In this document: one piece after another, positions 1 through 8,461 of the stretch
Numbering within the stretch: the first letter of the stretch is position 1
How the letters are laid out: each line of letters starts with the position of its first letter
From: an uncultured Eubacteriales bacterium
GTDB taxonomy: Bacteria; Bacillota; Clostridia; Lachnospirales; CAG-274
Assembly: GCA_905201505.1 (NCBI GenBank)
Contig: CAJKOJ010000004.1
Span: 1 to 54,028 of the forward strand
DNA length: 54,028 bases
Direction of reading: 5' to 3'
The notes under the pieces: generated by a model
Seen by the model: only the letters and a program-made list of their open reading frames with translations
Databases searched by the model: none
Told to the model about the DNA's origin: nothing
Position numbers and translations under genes: made by a program

Positions 1-662
1 AACATCTATCTGCCGATAAAATAACAAAAGTACAGCCCTTAATTTATAAATAATTTAATTTGCAACGATATTTAGCCACTATGGCTAAATAAAAAAATTT
101 GACTTTAATTTTTTAAAGCAGTATTTTGTCAGCCATGAGGCATACCAGAATTTGCAATAGTAACCCCTCAACCCTTTGCGTATATTAATTTATATGAAAT
201 ATGGATTTAATTACCGCAAAGGCCGTTGAAGGGGTACTGTAAATTACAAAAAATTTCTACATCTTGTTCTCTCTTTAAGAAAGTAAATTAAATTATTTAC
301 TCTCCAAAACAACTGACAAAGATACAACTTAGTGGTAGTATAAAGTTAACACTAATATACAGCTAATACCGGCCCCATAAGGTAGTATTTTGCTAATAAT
401 ATATATAAATATTGTAATTATACAATTATCTGTATCCACAAAATTTATAGACTAACCTGCAACAAGTTCTTTTATAACCATCAAGTACAGCAAAATTAAC
501 CGTGGCAGAACCCAACAACCAATTGTGCTTACTGAATAAATGAAACCATAAATCCAAAAACAAAGTTTTTTATAAAATGTAAAATTTATATAAATACTTT
601 TTCGTTTTTAATAATCTTAGTTATAAGAAATACATCAATTTAAATTTACATGAGGTGACGCT
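1..662. other. Non-coding AT-rich region upstream of ykvI-like gene
   Basis: No credible gene is seen here on either strand. The stretch holds a 9-bp hairpin (atttagcca/tggctaaat, 70-90) and a longer imperfect inverted repeat (159-238) listed separately. The 3' end carries the ribosome binding site GAGGTGA for the gene starting at 663. A weak -10-like TATAAG at 622-627 has no convincing -35 partner. Confidence 0.6.
159..238. repeat. Imperfect inverted repeat around an AT-rich core
   Basis: The left arm (159-180, agtaacccctcaaccctttg...) is matched, with a few mismatches and a small insertion, by the reverse complement of the right arm (about 214-238, cgcaaaggccgttgaagggg...). The core of about 33 bp is very AT-rich. 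The arms are much more GC-rich than their surroundings. It could be a folded RNA, a bidirectional terminator without a T-run, or the remains of a small non-coding mobile element. No gene is attached to it. Confidence 0.5.
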
Positions 663-1640
663 ATGCGCAGTTATAAAATAACCGCTCTTTGTCTTTGCAC
701 CATAATAGGTGCAGGCTTTGCCACCGGCAAAGAATTAATGACATATTTTGTTTCCTTTGGCATTGCCGGATTTTTCGGCATATTTATATCGTCCGTGCTT
801 TTTGCCTTAGTAATACATAGAATAATGCTTTGTCCATTTAATTCATTAAGTGATCTCTTATCGTCTTATCCCTGCAGCAAATTAATATCTGCTGTTGTTT
901 ACCTTTTTTTACTTGTACTTTATGCTGCAATGCTGTCTGCAAGCGGAGAAGTTCTTCACAAAGTTTTTAATCTAAATAAAACTGTAGCTTCTGTAATAAC
1001 AGCCTTACTTACAACACTTGTAATCATTAAGGGCTATGACAGTATATCAAGCCTAAGTGAGGTACTTTTTATTCCTATAGTAATGATTATATTTATTATC
1101 AGCATTACTGCAACAGACAAAAACATTGCTATACCCTCCCAAACCATTATTACACCAAGATCAGTATTCTCACCTATTATATATGTATCTTACAATATAC
1201 TTACTGCAATACCATTGTTAATTTCAATTCCCGATAAATATATGTATAGAAACTGCGGTAATCAGGTCGGCATAGTTATATTCATTTTGGCAAGTTTAAT
1301 TATGATGCCCCTTTATACACATTATTCAAATATATATAACAGTCCATTACCACTAATAATGCTCTTAAGCGGAAGCATTAAATATTTATATGAGGTTCTT
1401 TTAATGCTGGCTATATTCTCAACTGCAGTTTCTGCAAGCTATGCACTTTCTAACTCCCTTAAACATTTTAATTTTATAATTACTGTAACTTTTGTAAATA
1501 TTTTTGCTTTACTTATTTCACTTTTAGGCTTTACAGATATTATCAATAAAATATATATGTTATTTGGCATTGTAGGTATAATTTTACTGGTTCTTTTGTT
1601 TTTCCCTTATCCTACAGAAAAAAACAATAACATTTTTTGA
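663..1640 (+). CDS. YkvI-family multi-TM membrane protein
   Basis: A hydrophobic protein of 325 residues with about ten predicted membrane segments. The N-terminal GAGFATGKE motif (about residues 16-24) is characteristic of the YkvI-type membrane proteins, relatives of amino-acid/polyamine/organocation transporters with an unwound first helix. The substrate is unknown. The ATG is preceded by GAGGTGA at a good distance. The gene stands alone: there is non-coding DNA on both sides and the next gene runs on the opposite strand. The family assignment is good, but transport activity is inferred from fold resemblance only. Confidence 0.75.
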   Translation: MRSYKITALCLCTIIGAGFATGKELMTYFVSFGIAGFFGIFISSVLFALVIHRIMLCPFNSLSDLLSSYPCSKLISAVVYLFLLVLYAAMLSASGEVLHKVFNLNKTVASVITALLTTLVIIKGYDSISSLSEVLFIPIVMIIFIISITATDKNIAIPSQTIITPRSVFSPIIYVSYNILTAIPLLISIPDKYMYRNCGNQVGIVIFILASLIMMPLYTHYSNIYNSPLPLIMLLSGSIKYLYEVLLMLAIFSTAVSASYALSNSLKHFNFIITVTFVNIFALLISLLGFTDIINKIYMLFGIVGIILLVLLFFPYPTEKNNNIF

Positions 1641-1869
1641 AAATTACAAATATCACTGAATTTATACATAACATAGTCTTTTAATAAAATCAGCATTATG
1701 CTAATAGGCTAATAAATCTTTAAAACAAAATATTTATAGCTGCCACCACATTAAATAATAAAAACAGGACATTAAATATACTTTAAAAACCTCCTTGCAG
1801 AAAAAACAGGGAAGTAAAACATTTTTTGTTTTAGGTATACCCCAACTATTTATTAATAACCAATTTATA

Positions 1870-1907
1870 AAAGGAGGTGTCGAAATATTAAAGTCAACAC
1901 CTCCTTT
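1870..1907. repeat. Hairpin with AAAGGAGGTGT stem
   Basis: An 11-bp perfect stem: arms aaaggaggtgt (1870-1880) and acacctccttt (1897-1907). It has the same outer stem and the same gaaatatta loop-side motif as the hairpin at 2346-2383, so the two look like copies of one element. No long T-run follows it on either strand. Confidence 0.6.
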
Positions 1908-2100
1908 CAGGCTGTTGACTTTATCAATAGCCTTGAAAGAAATGCTTTCATCAGCATTTTCAGCATAGTTGAAAATCGTACTGCGTACAACCGATAAATC
2001 TTTCAGTGCAATTTTCTTTCAGTTAGTTAAGGTAGGAACTACCAACTTTTCCGCAAACAGACCATAAAAATGGCTTGTTCACAGAAAATTCCTGTCCTTT

Positions 2101-2190
2101 GGTTGCATAGGCGAGCAATATTGCGAAGCAATATGACCAGCCTTTGGCTGCATAGGCGAGCAATATTGCAAAGCAATATGACCAGCCTCG
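2101..2190. repeat. Two tandem 45-bp units, each with an internal hairpin
   Basis: Unit 1 (2101-2145) and unit 2 (2146-2190) differ at only a handful of positions. Each contains the 7-bp hairpin atattgc-gaa/aaa-gcaatat (2118-2134 in unit 1) flanked by gcgagca and gaccagcc. The 45-bp period keeps the frame open on both strands, which explains the overlapping repeat-bearing open frames there. Two copies is too few and too close for a CRISPR array. Confidence 0.8.
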
Positions 2191-2345
2191 GTCGGGCAAA
2201 GCTCTTTCAAGCAACTTTGTCTTGCAAAGCAAGCTCCGTTAATCTTCGGAATTGCAACCCTGTGAATTAAAGTCTGCGACGCTAAATGAAAAATAGATAC
2301 TTAAGAAATTCAGTTTTTTCTTACAAAAGGTTTTTTGACAATCTA

Positions 2346-2383
2346 AAAGGAGGTATTGAAATATTAATTTCAATACCTCCTTT
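2346..2383 (-). terminator. 17-bp perfect hairpin, probable terminator of the surface-protein transcript
   Basis: Arms aaaggaggtattgaaat (2346-2362) and atttcaatacctccttt (2367-2383) with a four-base loop. It lies downstream of the small gene at 2507-2650. The T-run after it on the minus strand is short (CCTTTTAG), so termination is plausible rather than certain. It is related to the hairpin at 1870-1907. Confidence 0.6.
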
Positions 2384-2506
2384 AAATATTCAGCACTTTT
2401 TAATTTTTTTACAACTTATTTCAATGAAATAAAAGTTGTAAAAATTCTTATCAGATTTTAATCTCCGATTACTCTTCTGTGCTTTATACCTGCTTTTTTA
2501 CAAAAC

Positions 2507-2650
2507 TTAACTCTTCAAATTATCTACACTGATTCTTGTAGTACCTCTTGTTACAGGTGCCTGAGTTTCAGATAAATAATTCAAACCATTTGTCTTATCC
2601 ATTGTACTGAAAGCAGTGATTACTAACTTTGGTGAATTATACTTTTTCAT
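2507..2650 (-). CDS. Small 47-residue protein of unknown function
   Basis: A short gene that starts 14 bp after the stop of the large surface protein. It has a strong ribosome binding site (GGGAGG, 9 bases before ATG at 2650). The product begins MKKYNSPKLVITAF and continues with a polar, Thr-rich tail ending NLKS. It has no Cys, no membrane segment and no signal peptide. The opening KKYxxPxL...F resembles, from memory, small peptides common in Clostridia that start M(K/R)KYxxP and have no assigned role. Its position suggests co-translation with the surface protein. Function is not recognised. Confidence 0.7.
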   Translation of the reverse strand: MKKYNSPKLVITAFSTMDKTNGLNYLSETQAPVTRGTTRISVDNLKS

Positions 2651-2664
2651 AATCTCTACCTCCC

Positions 2665-5355
2665 TTACTGTTTTGCACTTACATTGATTGAACCATTTGT
2701 TATTTCAATCAACTGTACTGACGGATTACCATTACCATCAAGATATGTCTTTATTCCGCTTCCTGCATAATCTGTATAAGCATAAGCGTAAACTCTCATA
2801 TCACTTGAACCATATACTAAAACTTCAAAATAAGTTTTATCTGCACTTATTCCTGCCTGTGGAGCCGCATTACCTGTGTATCTATCATTCTTTACTGCAC
2901 TTGCATCATAGCTTGCTATATCATATACAGCATCATACACAGTAGTTGTTTCCATATCAAGAACATGGGTTGGTGCACTAACTTCACCTGCAGAATAATT
3001 GATATTAGGGTTATATATATGACCGGAAGCAGCTTCCCATGCGTCTACTTCATCAGCATTTACAAAAGTAAATCCAACTTTGTCAATCTGCTCAAAATCA
3101 TCCTTGCCCTTTGCATCAACCTCGCCAATTATTCTAGCAAATAATGTTGTTTCTGTTACAGTTTCACCGGCTAAAGCATCTGCATATATTTCAACTGCCT
3201 TACTATTTTCAACAATATCATTTGATGCTGCACCTGTTTTATTATCAATTTGGAATAATCTCAAACTTTTTACAACTGAAACTTTACTTGCATCAGCACC
3301 GTTTATAATATAAGTACCATCTGTTACATAGAACATAGCCTTCATTCCGCTTTGAGAACGCAAGTCGCTTAATTCTGTTAATTTTGTATCCTGTGCAGAT
3401 GTTGTATATATACCCGCATTTTCATTTCCTGTTGCTGAAGCATCAACACTTACCTTTGCAACACCGCCTGACACGTCTAAATAAATCAAAGTTTTTGTAG
3501 TTGTATCATTACCTGAACTTACCTTAAACTTAATATATTCACCTGCATCAGCACTTATTAACAGTCTCTCATCAGGTATATTGTTTGTACTTGCATCACC
3601 TGTAACATTGTAGTTACCGCTTGCTATATCATACAAACTATACTGTAATGTATTATAAGCTATATAGTCTTCAGCATCATAAGTTGTAATAGAATGCTTG
3701 TAATCACCTATACCGTATGTTCCATAGCCCATAGCCTTAGGTTCTGTATTTTGACCTGTAACAAAAATCTTGCCTGTTGCATAAGTCAAATCCAAAGTTA
3801 CATCACCTGCCAAATCTGCAGGAGCAGTATATGTTAAAGTATATGCCTTTGAATTATATGCAGTAGGTTCAAAACTATTACTCCAGTTATAAATATACTT
3901 AGAAACTGCACTTGTAAATGTTATTGTATAAGTTTCCCCTGGCTTAATTCCTGCAATATTTGTTGCCTCACCTGTTTTCGCAGTTATACTTGAACCATTT
4001 ACAGTAAATTTAACGTCTGTACCGGCTGCTGCACCCTCACCTGTAATCACATTAAGATTTAAAGCGTATGTAGTAGCCTCTGTTGTAGTTTCTGTAGTAG
4101 TTACAGTTGTTGTTTCTGTTGTTGTTACAGTTGTAGTTTCTGTTGTAGTTTCTGTAGAATCTTCAGCTGAACCTTCTTCTGTATATGACATATAGAAAAG
4201 ATTTATTGAATCACTCTTTGTGACAGCATGAGCACCCGGTAACAAATCAGCTGTAACAATACCATTTGAATCAGCTGTATACACAGTGCCGTCAATTTTA
4301 ACTCTCTTACCTGCTGCTGCTGTTGTACCGCCAAATACCAATGTCAGTGTACCTGACTTAGAAGCAGTAAAGCTTATATTTGTTGATGATTCCATCTTTA
4401 AGCATTGGCTTATGGTTAATCCGTTATAAGTAACCTCACCTTTACCTGTTGCCAAACTACCTGTAATTGTATAGAAAGTTGAAACCTTTCCATCAGTACC
4501 AAAGTTATGTTCATAAACGTTGCCACCTACAGGAGCTGTTGTTGTAGTTTCTGTTATTTCTTCTGTAGTTGTCTCTGATGAAGAATCCTCAGCACTCTTG
4601 TCATTTATTATTATGTAAGCTGTACCATTGCTTCCTGAAATAACCAAGCTTGCTGAGCTGCTAAGTTCATGACTGTTATCAACAGTTATAGGATATGTAC
4701 CGTCTGCAAGATCAGTAAATGTTAAAGTTGACTCACCCGGAGCAGCTTCCTGACTTACATTGTTTACAGTAACAGTAGCTGCAGTTGCAGAATTATTTGT
4801 TACTGTTACTGTACCTGAATAAGTAGTCGGAGCATCGCCCTCTTCATATGTAATACTTGCACCATATACAAAAGTATCATATTCTGTGGTAATATTATAA
4901 GTTGTTCCTGCTTGTGCACCTGTTATAGTGAGTGCAGTAACTGCATTACTCTTTCTTCCCTGTAAAGTTGTACTGCTTCCATTAAAGTTTATTGTTTTAT
5001 TAGAATTATTATTTGCTACTGCATAAAATTTAACATCACCATTTACAGTTGGTGTAATTGTTAAAGTTTTGCCGCTTGCAAATTGTAAACATGTTACACC
5101 ATTAATAGAATTACTTCCATTACTAAATGTCAAATCAGGAATAGTTGATGCTGCAGAATTTGAATACCCTGCCGAATTAACACCTAAAGAAACATCTAAT
5201 CCCAACGTAGCCGGTACAGTAGTTCCGTTGGTATTATAAATCCACACATCTGTTTTTGTTGCTGCCATTGCACTCACATTACTGAATACAACACAGCTAA
5301 ACGTCATTACCATTGCCAAGACCATACTTAACAGTCTCGAAAATTTCTTGTTCAT
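2665..5355 (-). CDS. Large exported surface protein with Thr-rich linkers
   Basis: An 896-residue protein with a clear signal peptide (lysines, then a hydrophobic run, cleavage near SAMAA at about residue 32). Two related beta-sandwich-like modules follow (about residues 35-175 and 280-394). Both carry a GxTxxQCLKM- or GVTCLQF-like strand and an FVYGASITY- or NLFYMSYT-like end, a pattern I associate with accessory modules of clostridial pectin-acting enzymes. They are joined by TTT/ETTT linkers (about 258-276 and 398-428). A third domain (430-545) and a long C-terminal region (560-896) are unassigned. There is no LPXTG motif, C-terminal membrane helix or SLH repeat, so it is probably released or held non-covalently. 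No catalytic domain is recognised. Confidence 0.85.
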   Translation of the reverse strand: MNKKFSRLLSMVLAMVMTFSCVVFSNVSAMAATKTDVWIYNTNGTTVPATLGLDVSLGVNSAGYSNSAASTIPDLTFSNGSNSINGVTCLQFASGKTLTITPTVNGDVKFYAVANNNSNKTINFNGSSTTLQGRKSNAVTALTITGAQAGTTYNITTEYDTFVYGASITYEEGDAPTTYSGTVTVTNNSATAATVTVNNVSQEAAPGESTLTFTDLADGTYPITVDNSHELSSSASLVISGSNGTAYIIINDKSAEDSSSETTTEEITETTTTAPVGGNVYEHNFGTDGKVSTFYTITGSLATGKGEVTYNGLTISQCLKMESSTNISFTASKSGTLTLVFGGTTAAAGKRVKIDGTVYTADSNGIVTADLLPGAHAVTKSDSINLFYMSYTEEGSAEDSTETTTETTTVTTTETTTVTTTETTTEATTYALNLNVITGEGAAAGTDVKFTVNGSSITAKTGEATNIAGIKPGETYTITFTSAVSKYIYNWSNSFEPTAYNSKAYTLTYTAPADLAGDVTLDLTYATGKIFVTGQNTEPKAMGYGTYGIGDYKHSITTYDAEDYIAYNTLQYSLYDIASGNYNVTGDASTNNIPDERLLISADAGEYIKFKVSSGNDTTTKTLIYLDVSGGVAKVSVDASATGNENAGIYTTSAQDTKLTELSDLRSQSGMKAMFYVTDGTYIINGADASKVSVVKSLRLFQIDNKTGAASNDIVENSKAVEIYADALAGETVTETTLFARIIGEVDAKGKDDFEQIDKVGFTFVNADEVDAWEAASGHIYNPNINYSAGEVSAPTHVLDMETTTVYDAVYDIASYDASAVKNDRYTGNAAPQAGISADKTYFEVLVYGSSDMRVYAYAYTDYAGSGIKTYLDGNGNPSVQLIEITNGSINVSAKQ

Positions 5356-5460
5356 AATTTGTCCTCCCTTTAAATTTGAACTTTTTTATTTTAAATAAAT
5401 TAGCTATAAATAACTTAATTTATATAATACAATGATATAACAATAGCCTTTTACTCTTAT

Positions 5461-5489
5461 ATTATAATTTAGCGACAACTAATAGTCAA
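5461..5489 (-). promoter_or_regulatory. Promoter of the surface-protein gene
   Basis: On the minus strand: TTGACT (5484-5489), 17 bp, TATAAT (5461-5466). Transcription would start about 100 bases before the ATG at 5355, giving a moderate 5' untranslated region. This makes the surface protein and the small gene behind it a unit separate from the SGNH-like gene upstream. Confidence 0.75.
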
Positions 5490-5586
5490 GAATTTTTATT
5501 AATAATTTACCGAAAAAATTTACAAAATTTACTTATTATTTTTAGCTAACATTTATATTATTCAACAAAATAAATACTCAGCATTT

Positions 5587-6648
5587 TTATTTTTCTATAA
5601 ATTTAAGTTCCTGCAGTCTCTCATATACTGTGTCAGCCAAAATTTTACATCCAACCTCATTTAAATATCCATCTCTTTTCATACACTTGGGTATTATGCC
5701 TTTCTTCATATCTTCTTTATCCTGCTCACTGTAGTTTATTCCCTCAAACTCCCGGCCGGTAAGTTCTTTTCTTATATTAATATAGTGCTCACCAAACTCA
5801 CTGATCATTCTGCTGTCATAGTACTCATTATCCTTTTCAGAACCCCCGATTCTTCCTATGATAATAAACTTTTTAGACTTTCCCAGACTTTCAACAAATT
5901 TCAGCTCCTGTTCAACTAACTCCCAGTCTGTATCATAGCCCCCTCCATCGCCTATCTGAAGAATATTAATATAATTTTTATATTCTGTCGATCCGCTTGT
6001 TTCTATGATACTTCCTTTACCCACCTCAATTTTGCTATTGCTGTTATCCTGCCTGCTTAGGTAATAAGATTTTGCTTTATTTATATTAGTTACATCCGGT
6101 TCACCATATATCTTACACTTAATACCATTAATAACACATGGGTTAAATCCCGGATTATAATCCTGAATGCAGGGATTTACTTCTTCACCGTTTTCTGATG
6201 TCAATGAGATCTCTATAAGATTATCACTGTTCCCTGATATTGTAAAAGGGTTGCTTACGACAAAAGGTATAGCCCCTGACCTTCCAAGTACAGTCAGACT
6301 GTCTTCTGCATAAACCCCTAAATTCACAACAGGATAAGGATAATCATTAGCCTCTATAATATCTCTTAATAATGTAGGATAACTTTTGCCATTAGCATAC
6401 GTTCCGTATGTTCTCCCATCACCCCAGCAGACAATACCGGGAGTTCTTTTTAAAATCTCATTATTTCTTAGTTCCATTTTTTCTTTTTCAGTCTTTTGCT
6501 GTTTAACCCTTTGTTCATATAATTCCTTTTTCTCATCATACATTTCACCTTTCCATATCTTGTTATTATCAAATATAAAATACATAATAATAAACACAGA
6601 AATAAGAAATATAGTAATTATAAAATATACATAATTTTTTTTTCCCAT
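5587..6648 (-). CDS. Membrane-anchored SGNH-hydrolase-like protein lacking catalytic residues
   Basis: A 353-residue protein. The first methionine of the longer frame (6678) has no ribosome binding site, while ATG 6648 follows GAGG at 7 bases. An N-terminal membrane helix (about 6-26) and a charged stretch (30-68) put the main domain outside the cell. The domain aligns with GDSL/SGNH hydrolases: block I reads VCWGDGRTYG (73-82) where enzymes have GDS, the block III equivalent reads IGDGGGY instead of an Asn-containing motif, and the last block reads DGYLNEVG (326-333) where enzymes have D-x-x-H. Nucleophile Ser, oxyanion Asn and His all appear replaced. It follows the tyrosine kinase gene, so a role in exopolysaccharide handling is likely, but as a binding or structural protein. 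Confidence 0.75.
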   Translation of the reverse strand: MGKKNYVYFIITIFLISVFIIMYFIFDNNKIWKGEMYDEKKELYEQRVKQQKTEKEKMELRNNEILKRTPGIVCWGDGRTYGTYANGKSYPTLLRDIIEANDYPYPVVNLGVYAEDSLTVLGRSGAIPFVVSNPFTISGNSDNLIEISLTSENGEEVNPCIQDYNPGFNPCVINGIKCKIYGEPDVTNINKAKSYYLSRQDNSNSKIEVGKGSIIETSGSTEYKNYINILQIGDGGGYDTDWELVEQELKFVESLGKSKKFIIIGRIGGSEKDNEYYDSRMISEFGEHYINIRKELTGREFEGINYSEQDKEDMKKGIIPKCMKRDGYLNEVGCKILADTVYERLQELKFIEK

Positions 6649-6680
6649 TATACAATCCTCATTTATATTCATAAACAATA

Positions 6681-6711
6681 GAGTGTATTAAAATATAATT
6701 TTAATACACTC
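6681..6711 (-). terminator. 14-bp perfect hairpin between kinase and SGNH-like genes
   Basis: Arms gagtgtattaaaat (6681-6694) and attttaatacactc (6698-6711) with a three-base loop. On the minus strand it follows the kinase stop codon and precedes the SGNH-like start, so it is either a partial terminator or an RNA-stabilising hairpin that tunes the downstream gene. The following bases (TATTGTTTAT) are T-rich but not a solid run. Confidence 0.6.
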
Positions 6712-6743
6712 CCAATTTTATTTATACAGTTCCATTGTCACTA

Positions 6744-8291
6744 TTAGTTTTTATAAGTTACATCCTTCCCATAGTTATAATTATAATTGTATTTATAACT
6801 ATACTTTCCGTATTTACCATATCTTCCGGTATCACTGTCAAACAGATTAACAACTATGCCCAATATATTTACATTAAGTATCCTTGAACTCAAGATAGCT
6901 CTTTCTATTTGGTCGTATGTAGTTGCATCCTGTCTGGCTACCATTATCAATCCTGCTGTATTTTTAGCAATAACCAAAGCGTCAGATACCATATTTATGG
7001 GAGAAGTATCAATTACAACATAATCATATTGAGACTTAACTTCATTTATAAATTCATACATATTTTCAGATGCAAGCAATTGAGAAGGATTTGGTGGAAC
7101 AGGTCCTGCTGTAAGTACGTCCATATTTTGATGTACGCCTCTATTAACAGCTTTGTCAAAGGAACATATACCTGCAAGAACGCTTGACAACCCTTTCTTA
7201 TTGCTTAAATTAAACATTTTATGCTGTACAGGTTTTCTCAAATCAGAATCCACAAGAAGAACCTTTATATCTGTTTCACCCAAAGCTATACTCAGGTTCG
7301 CAGTAGTTGTTGATTTTCCCTCACTGGGCAGCGGACTTGAAATTATAAAAACATTATTTTTTTCTGTTGAAAGAGAAAACATCATATTATTACGCATAGT
7401 ATTATATGCTTCCTGTACCATAAAAGGAACTTTAGCATCCAAAATAGTCTTTCTTTCTTTATTACTTGTATTTTCATTTTTTTCAGATTTAAACTTTCCA
7501 AATATACCTTTATTTAAATTCTTACTTGACTCTTCTCCAAATTCATAGTACGGAACTTCTCCAATAAGAGGTAAATTAAACTTAGCTGCTGCATCGTAAC
7601 CTGACTTTACTGTGTTGTTACATAAGAATTTTATTAACACTATACCGCATGAAAATATAATTCCAATTAAAAAGCCCAAAACAGCATTTTTCTTTGCACT
7701 CGGAGCTGATGGTCCGTTTGGCACCCTTGCTTCACCTATTGCCTCAACATCACCGGCACCTACAACCCTTATCAAAACTTCAGGAGCAATTTCTGTAATG
7801 TAGTTACACATATCTGCTGCTATAACAGGATTACCGCAAGTAGCGGAAACTTTTATCAACTCTGTTTCATTTACCGTACTATATCTGAGCCTACCTGCAA
7901 TACTGCTTGTTTCTATCTTATAATTACCGTCAATTTCCTCTATTCCAAAATACGGCATCAATTCTTCCACTGTATAATTTTCAAGAAGCTTTTCCCCAAC
8001 CATATCTGCAACAACATCATCTGATAATATTTCAATATAAGTTGCAGCCAACTGCTGTGCCGCTGTAATATCAGACTGATTAACTATATCAGCAGCGTTC
8101 TTATTTGTCGCGTTTTTAACATACATAGAAACTGACGATGTAAACTGGTACGGTATACAAATTTTTGTATAGCAAAAAGCAAATACAAACCCAAACACAG
8201 CTGCACATATTATAAACCATTTTCGTGCCATTAACACACCAAATATTTCCCTTAAATCCAATACATTTTCGTCTGTATACTTTTCTTCCAT
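6744..8291 (-). CDS. Wzz-like chain-length domain fused to tyrosine autokinase
   Basis: A 515-residue fusion of the two halves found as CapA/CapB or YwqC/YwqD in other Firmicutes. The N-terminal half has two membrane helices (about 22-42 and 203-223) around an extracellular Wzz-type region with the Pro-rich motif PNGPSAPSAKKN before the second helix. The C-terminal half is a bacterial tyrosine kinase: Walker A SEGKSTTT (323-330), Walker A' LLVDSDLRKP (345-354), Walker B VVIDTSP (425-431), and a C-terminal Tyr cluster (about 490-512, YGKYGKYSYKYNYN) for autophosphorylation. ATG 8291 follows GGAG. It controls polymer length and export in exopolysaccharide synthesis and lies downstream of the rhamnose genes. 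Confidence 0.92.
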   Translation of the reverse strand: MEEKYTDENVLDLREIFGVLMARKWFIICAAVFGFVFAFCYTKICIPYQFTSSVSMYVKNATNKNAADIVNQSDITAAQQLAATYIEILSDDVVADMVGEKLLENYTVEELMPYFGIEEIDGNYKIETSSIAGRLRYSTVNETELIKVSATCGNPVIAADMCNYITEIAPEVLIRVVGAGDVEAIGEARVPNGPSAPSAKKNAVLGFLIGIIFSCGIVLIKFLCNNTVKSGYDAAAKFNLPLIGEVPYYEFGEESSKNLNKGIFGKFKSEKNENTSNKERKTILDAKVPFMVQEAYNTMRNNMMFSLSTEKNNVFIISSPLPSEGKSTTTANLSIALGETDIKVLLVDSDLRKPVQHKMFNLSNKKGLSSVLAGICSFDKAVNRGVHQNMDVLTAGPVPPNPSQLLASENMYEFINEVKSQYDYVVIDTSPINMVSDALVIAKNTAGLIMVARQDATTYDQIERAILSSRILNVNILGIVVNLFDSDTGRYGKYGKYSYKYNYNYNYGKDVTYKN

Positions 8292-8357
8292 ACCAAATCT
8301 CCATTTTTAATTCACTAAATTTATACCAGAATAAAGATATGCTCTTTTAATCCGATA

Positions 8358-8386
8358 TATAAAGGTTATGTTATATATTATGTCAA
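8358..8386 (-). promoter_or_regulatory. Proximal promoter of the tyrosine kinase gene
   Basis: On the minus strand: TTGACA (8381-8386), 17 bp, TTTATA (8358-8363). The -35 is perfect and the -10 is weak. It is one of two tandem candidates in the gap between rmlC and the kinase gene. Confidence 0.5.
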
Positions 8387-8423
8387 ATCAACATTTAACA
8401 TATTTCGACATAGCCCTTATATC

Positions 8424-8452
8424 ATAATAACATCTTATTCCCCATCAGTCAA
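8424..8452 (-). promoter_or_regulatory. Distal promoter of the tyrosine kinase gene
   Basis: On the minus strand: TTGACT (8447-8452), 17 bp, TATTAT (8424-8429). It begins right after the rmlC stop, so the kinase and SGNH-like genes can be transcribed independently of the rhamnose genes. Confidence 0.65.
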
Positions 8453-8461
8453 TTATATTTA

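Larger units (their letters stand above)
1641..2506. other. Long non-coding region with repeats and hairpins
   Basis: About 870 bp without a credible gene. It contains two related long hairpins (1870-1907 and 2346-2383), both built around an AAAGGAGG...CCTCCTTT stem, and two tandem 45-bp units (2101-2190). Open frames of 66-69 codons exist on both strands across the tandem units, but they lack ribosome binding sites and simply translate the repeats. Sequence such as the stretch at 2010-2060 looks structured and may belong to a dispersed intergenic element. Confidence 0.6.

Noticed and set aside
2101..2190. Possible CRISPR array
   Set aside because: Only two directly adjacent units, no spacers, no cas genes.
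2023..2270. Overlapping open frames on both strands across the tandem units
   Set aside because: No ribosome binding sites; the frames stay open because the repeat period is 45 bp. They are treated as repeat sequence, not genes.
2665..5355. LPXTG-anchored adhesin or SLH protein
   Set aside because: No LPXTG-like motif, C-terminal hydrophobic tail or SLH repeats are present.
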